A stretch of 64,000 nucleotides of DNA from Neomegalonema sp. (GTDB lineage: Bacteria; Pseudomonadota; Alphaproteobacteria; Rhodobacterales; Rhodobacteraceae). How positions within the stretch are numbered: the stretch's first letter is position 1; every line of letters begins with the position of its first letter. Made by a program: the position numbers and the translations under genes. The notes under the pieces were generated by a model. That model ran no database searches, had not been told where the DNA came from, and was given only the letters and a program-made list of their open reading frames with translations. This document shows, one piece after another, positions 62,980 to 64,000 of the stretch. The DNA is taken from the NCBI RefSeq assembly GCF_028688855.1, contig NZ_JAQTXI010000009.1, forward strand, positions 62,001 to 126,000. The letters are read 5' to 3'.

Positions 62980-63185
62980 GCCGGATCCTGTCGTTTCTGG
63001 GGGCCGTCCCGGCCCGAAGCGCGGCTGGGAGAGGCGGAAGGCCTTGCGTCCAAGGGGCTGCGCCCTCATCTCTGGGGGCGAGACGTTATATTAAGCTATA
63101 TCGCCGAGATTAAACCCCCGCCCTCCGTATTGTCGCACAAGAGCTTGTGAGCCGACGCGGGAGGCGGATCGGCCTGAGAGGAGTC
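62980..63185. promoter_or_regulatory. Divergent promoter region of moxR and the DUF1285 gene
   Basis: The AT-rich stretch TTATATTAAGCTATAT (63086-63101) stands out in GC-rich surroundings and could supply -10 elements in either direction. I cannot assign -35 boxes with confidence. Confidence 0.35.
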
Positions 63186-63770
63186 ATGTCGGAGCCCCCC
63201 CATCCGCCTTCAAGCGCATCCCCGAGCCTCGCGGGCCTGGGCGAGGCTAAGAAGACCCGTCTGCCCAGACATCTCTGGAATCCGTCCTTTTGCGGCGAGA
63301 TCGACATCGTGATCCGCCGCGACGGGACCTGGATCCACGAGGGCCGCCCCATCCTGCGCCGCGAGCTGACGAAGCTCTTCGCCTCGGTCCTGCGCCGCGA
63401 GGGCGACGAACATCATCTGGTCACGCCGGTCGAGAAGATGAGGATCCGCGTCGAGGACGCGCCCTTTCTCGCCGTGGACATGCGCGAGGAAGGCGAGGGA
63501 CGCGCGCGCCGCCTGATCTTCGCCACGAATCTGGACGAAGAAGCGGCGCTCGATTCGCCCGGAGGCCTGCGCGCGGCGCATGGCGCCTCGGGCGGCTTGA
63601 CGCCCTATCTGCGGATGCGGGATGGTCTGGAGGCGCGGCTCGACCGCAAGACGACCTATCGGCTGATCGAGTTGGGGGAAGCGGAGGGCGAAGGCGAAGA
63701 GGCGGCCTTCGGAATCTGGTCGGGGGGAATCTTCCACCCGCTGGCCCCGGCCTCGGAGGCGGAGCCATGA
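63186..63770 (+). CDS. DUF1285 domain protein
   Basis: 194 aa. L-P-R-H-L-W-N-P-S-F-C-G-E-I-D-I-V-I-R-R-D-G-T-W and R-R-E-L-T-K-L-F-A-S-V-L-R-R-E are the typical opening of DUF1285, followed by L-V-T-P-V-E-K. The function is unknown. It precedes a NUDIX CoA-pyrophosphatase gene (ATGA overlap), the usual alphaproteobacterial order, which continues to the tRNA CCA-adding enzyme outside this window. The start at 63186 follows GAGAGGAG. Confidence 0.92.
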   Translation: MSEPPHPPSSASPSLAGLGEAKKTRLPRHLWNPSFCGEIDIVIRRDGTWIHEGRPILRRELTKLFASVLRREGDEHHLVTPVEKMRIRVEDAPFLAVDMREEGEGRARRLIFATNLDEEAALDSPGGLRAAHGASGGLTPYLRMRDGLEARLDRKTTYRLIELGEAEGEGEEAAFGIWSGGIFHPLAPASEAEP

Positions 63771-64000
63771 ACATGACCACGAACTCCCTGCGGTCCCTGC
63801 GAAGTTCGCCAGGACTCTTTCCCCCCGTCGAGCGCGCCGAGCTGCGGCGCGCCGTGGCCCAGACCCTGCCGCTCGCGGCGGGCGGCGACGAGGTCGCGCC
63901 CGACGTCGCGCCGCGCATGGCGGCGGTGCTCTGCCCGGTGGTCGAGCGCGAGGACGGGCTCTGGGTCTGGATGGTGCGCCGCGGCGACCATCTGCGCCGT
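63767..64000 (+). CDS. Probable CoA pyrophosphatase (NUDIX), N-terminus only
   Basis: The first 78 codons are present. The N-terminal helix and the strand A-A-V-L-C-P-V-V-E-R followed by W-V-W-M-V-R-R-G resemble the start of the NudL/CoAse NUDIX domain; the G-x5-E-x7-REUxEE box lies beyond the window edge. The assignment leans on gene order after DUF1285. The ATG overlaps the preceding stop. Confidence 0.7.
   Translation, partial: MNMTTNSLRSLRSSPGLFPPVERAELRRAVAQTLPLAAGGDEVAPDVAPRMAAVLCPVVEREDGLWVWMVRRGDHLRR

Overview
The window is a GC-rich alphaproteobacterial chromosome segment, most like Rhodobacterales or relatives. The evidence is the cmk-rpsA pair, the comF-grxC-nitrilase neighbourhood, the MoxR-DUF58-DUF4159 block followed by DUF1285 and a NUDIX gene, a complete rhizobial-type thu (trehalose) operon, and dense ATGA/GTGA/TTGA gene overlaps. 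No tRNA, rRNA, CRISPR array or insertion sequence was recognised.

Layout. (1) 1-11.6 kb is a defence island. It has the N-terminus of a P4-type integrase at the left edge, a Vsr endonuclease, a divergent C5-cytosine methyltransferase, and a five-gene leftward operon encoding a sigma-70-like factor, a MutL/MORC-type GHKL ATPase, a Z1 superfamily-II ATPase, a PD-(D/E)XK (DUF4420) nuclease and an AIPR protein. The ATPase-Z1-DUF4420-AIPR core matches the predicted MORC-associated restriction systems and the system I recall as Mza. The dedicated sigma factor is the least expected component. (2) 12-18 kb: an alpha/beta hydrolase, an SNase-like lipoprotein, cmk (apparently starting at ATT), rpsA, and an unrecognised 549-aa secreted protein behind a promoter with a palindromic operator. 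(3) 18.1-24.6 kb: thuEFGKAB, with a one-base frameshift near the end of thuG and a pair of inverted LacI-type operators upstream of thuE. (4) 24.6-28.6 kb: housekeeping genes hemH, a methyltransferase, comF, grxC and a nitrilase-family gene.

(5) 28.6-37.1 kb: a catabolic regulon. A FadR-type regulator is followed by a KdgF-like cupin and an Opp/Dpp-type ABC transporter on the plus strand. An enolase-superfamily enzyme, an SGNH hydrolase and the solute-binding protein lie on the minus strand. Similar TTGTC-N-GACA-type sites precede three promoters and tie the two arms together, and a sugar-acid or oligouronide substrate is inferred. (6) 37.4-41.3 kb: a glutamine synthetase-like ligase, an aldehyde dehydrogenase and an iron alcohol dehydrogenase, probably for an amine or amino alcohol.

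(7) 41.3-56 kb: a catecholate siderophore locus. The leftward operon is entC-entE-entB (isochorismatase only)-separate aryl carrier protein-entF-entA, and the EntF adenylation code reads as serine. The rightward group is a YncE-like beta-propeller, a small repeat protein, an IroE-like esterase and a FepBDC-type importer. Together they would make 2,3-dihydroxybenzoyl-serine (enterobactin-like) siderophore, import its iron complex and hydrolyse it. No TonB receptor, phosphopantetheinyl transferase or MbtH-like gene is in view. (8) 56-64 kb: MoxR ATPase, DUF58 and two large BatA/DUF4159-type membrane proteins, then DUF1285 and a NUDIX gene cut by the right edge.

A short inverted-repeat element (arms ATCCGAAAA/TTTTCGGAT) occurs three times between 37.2 and 42.2 kb, once inside the entF reading frame.
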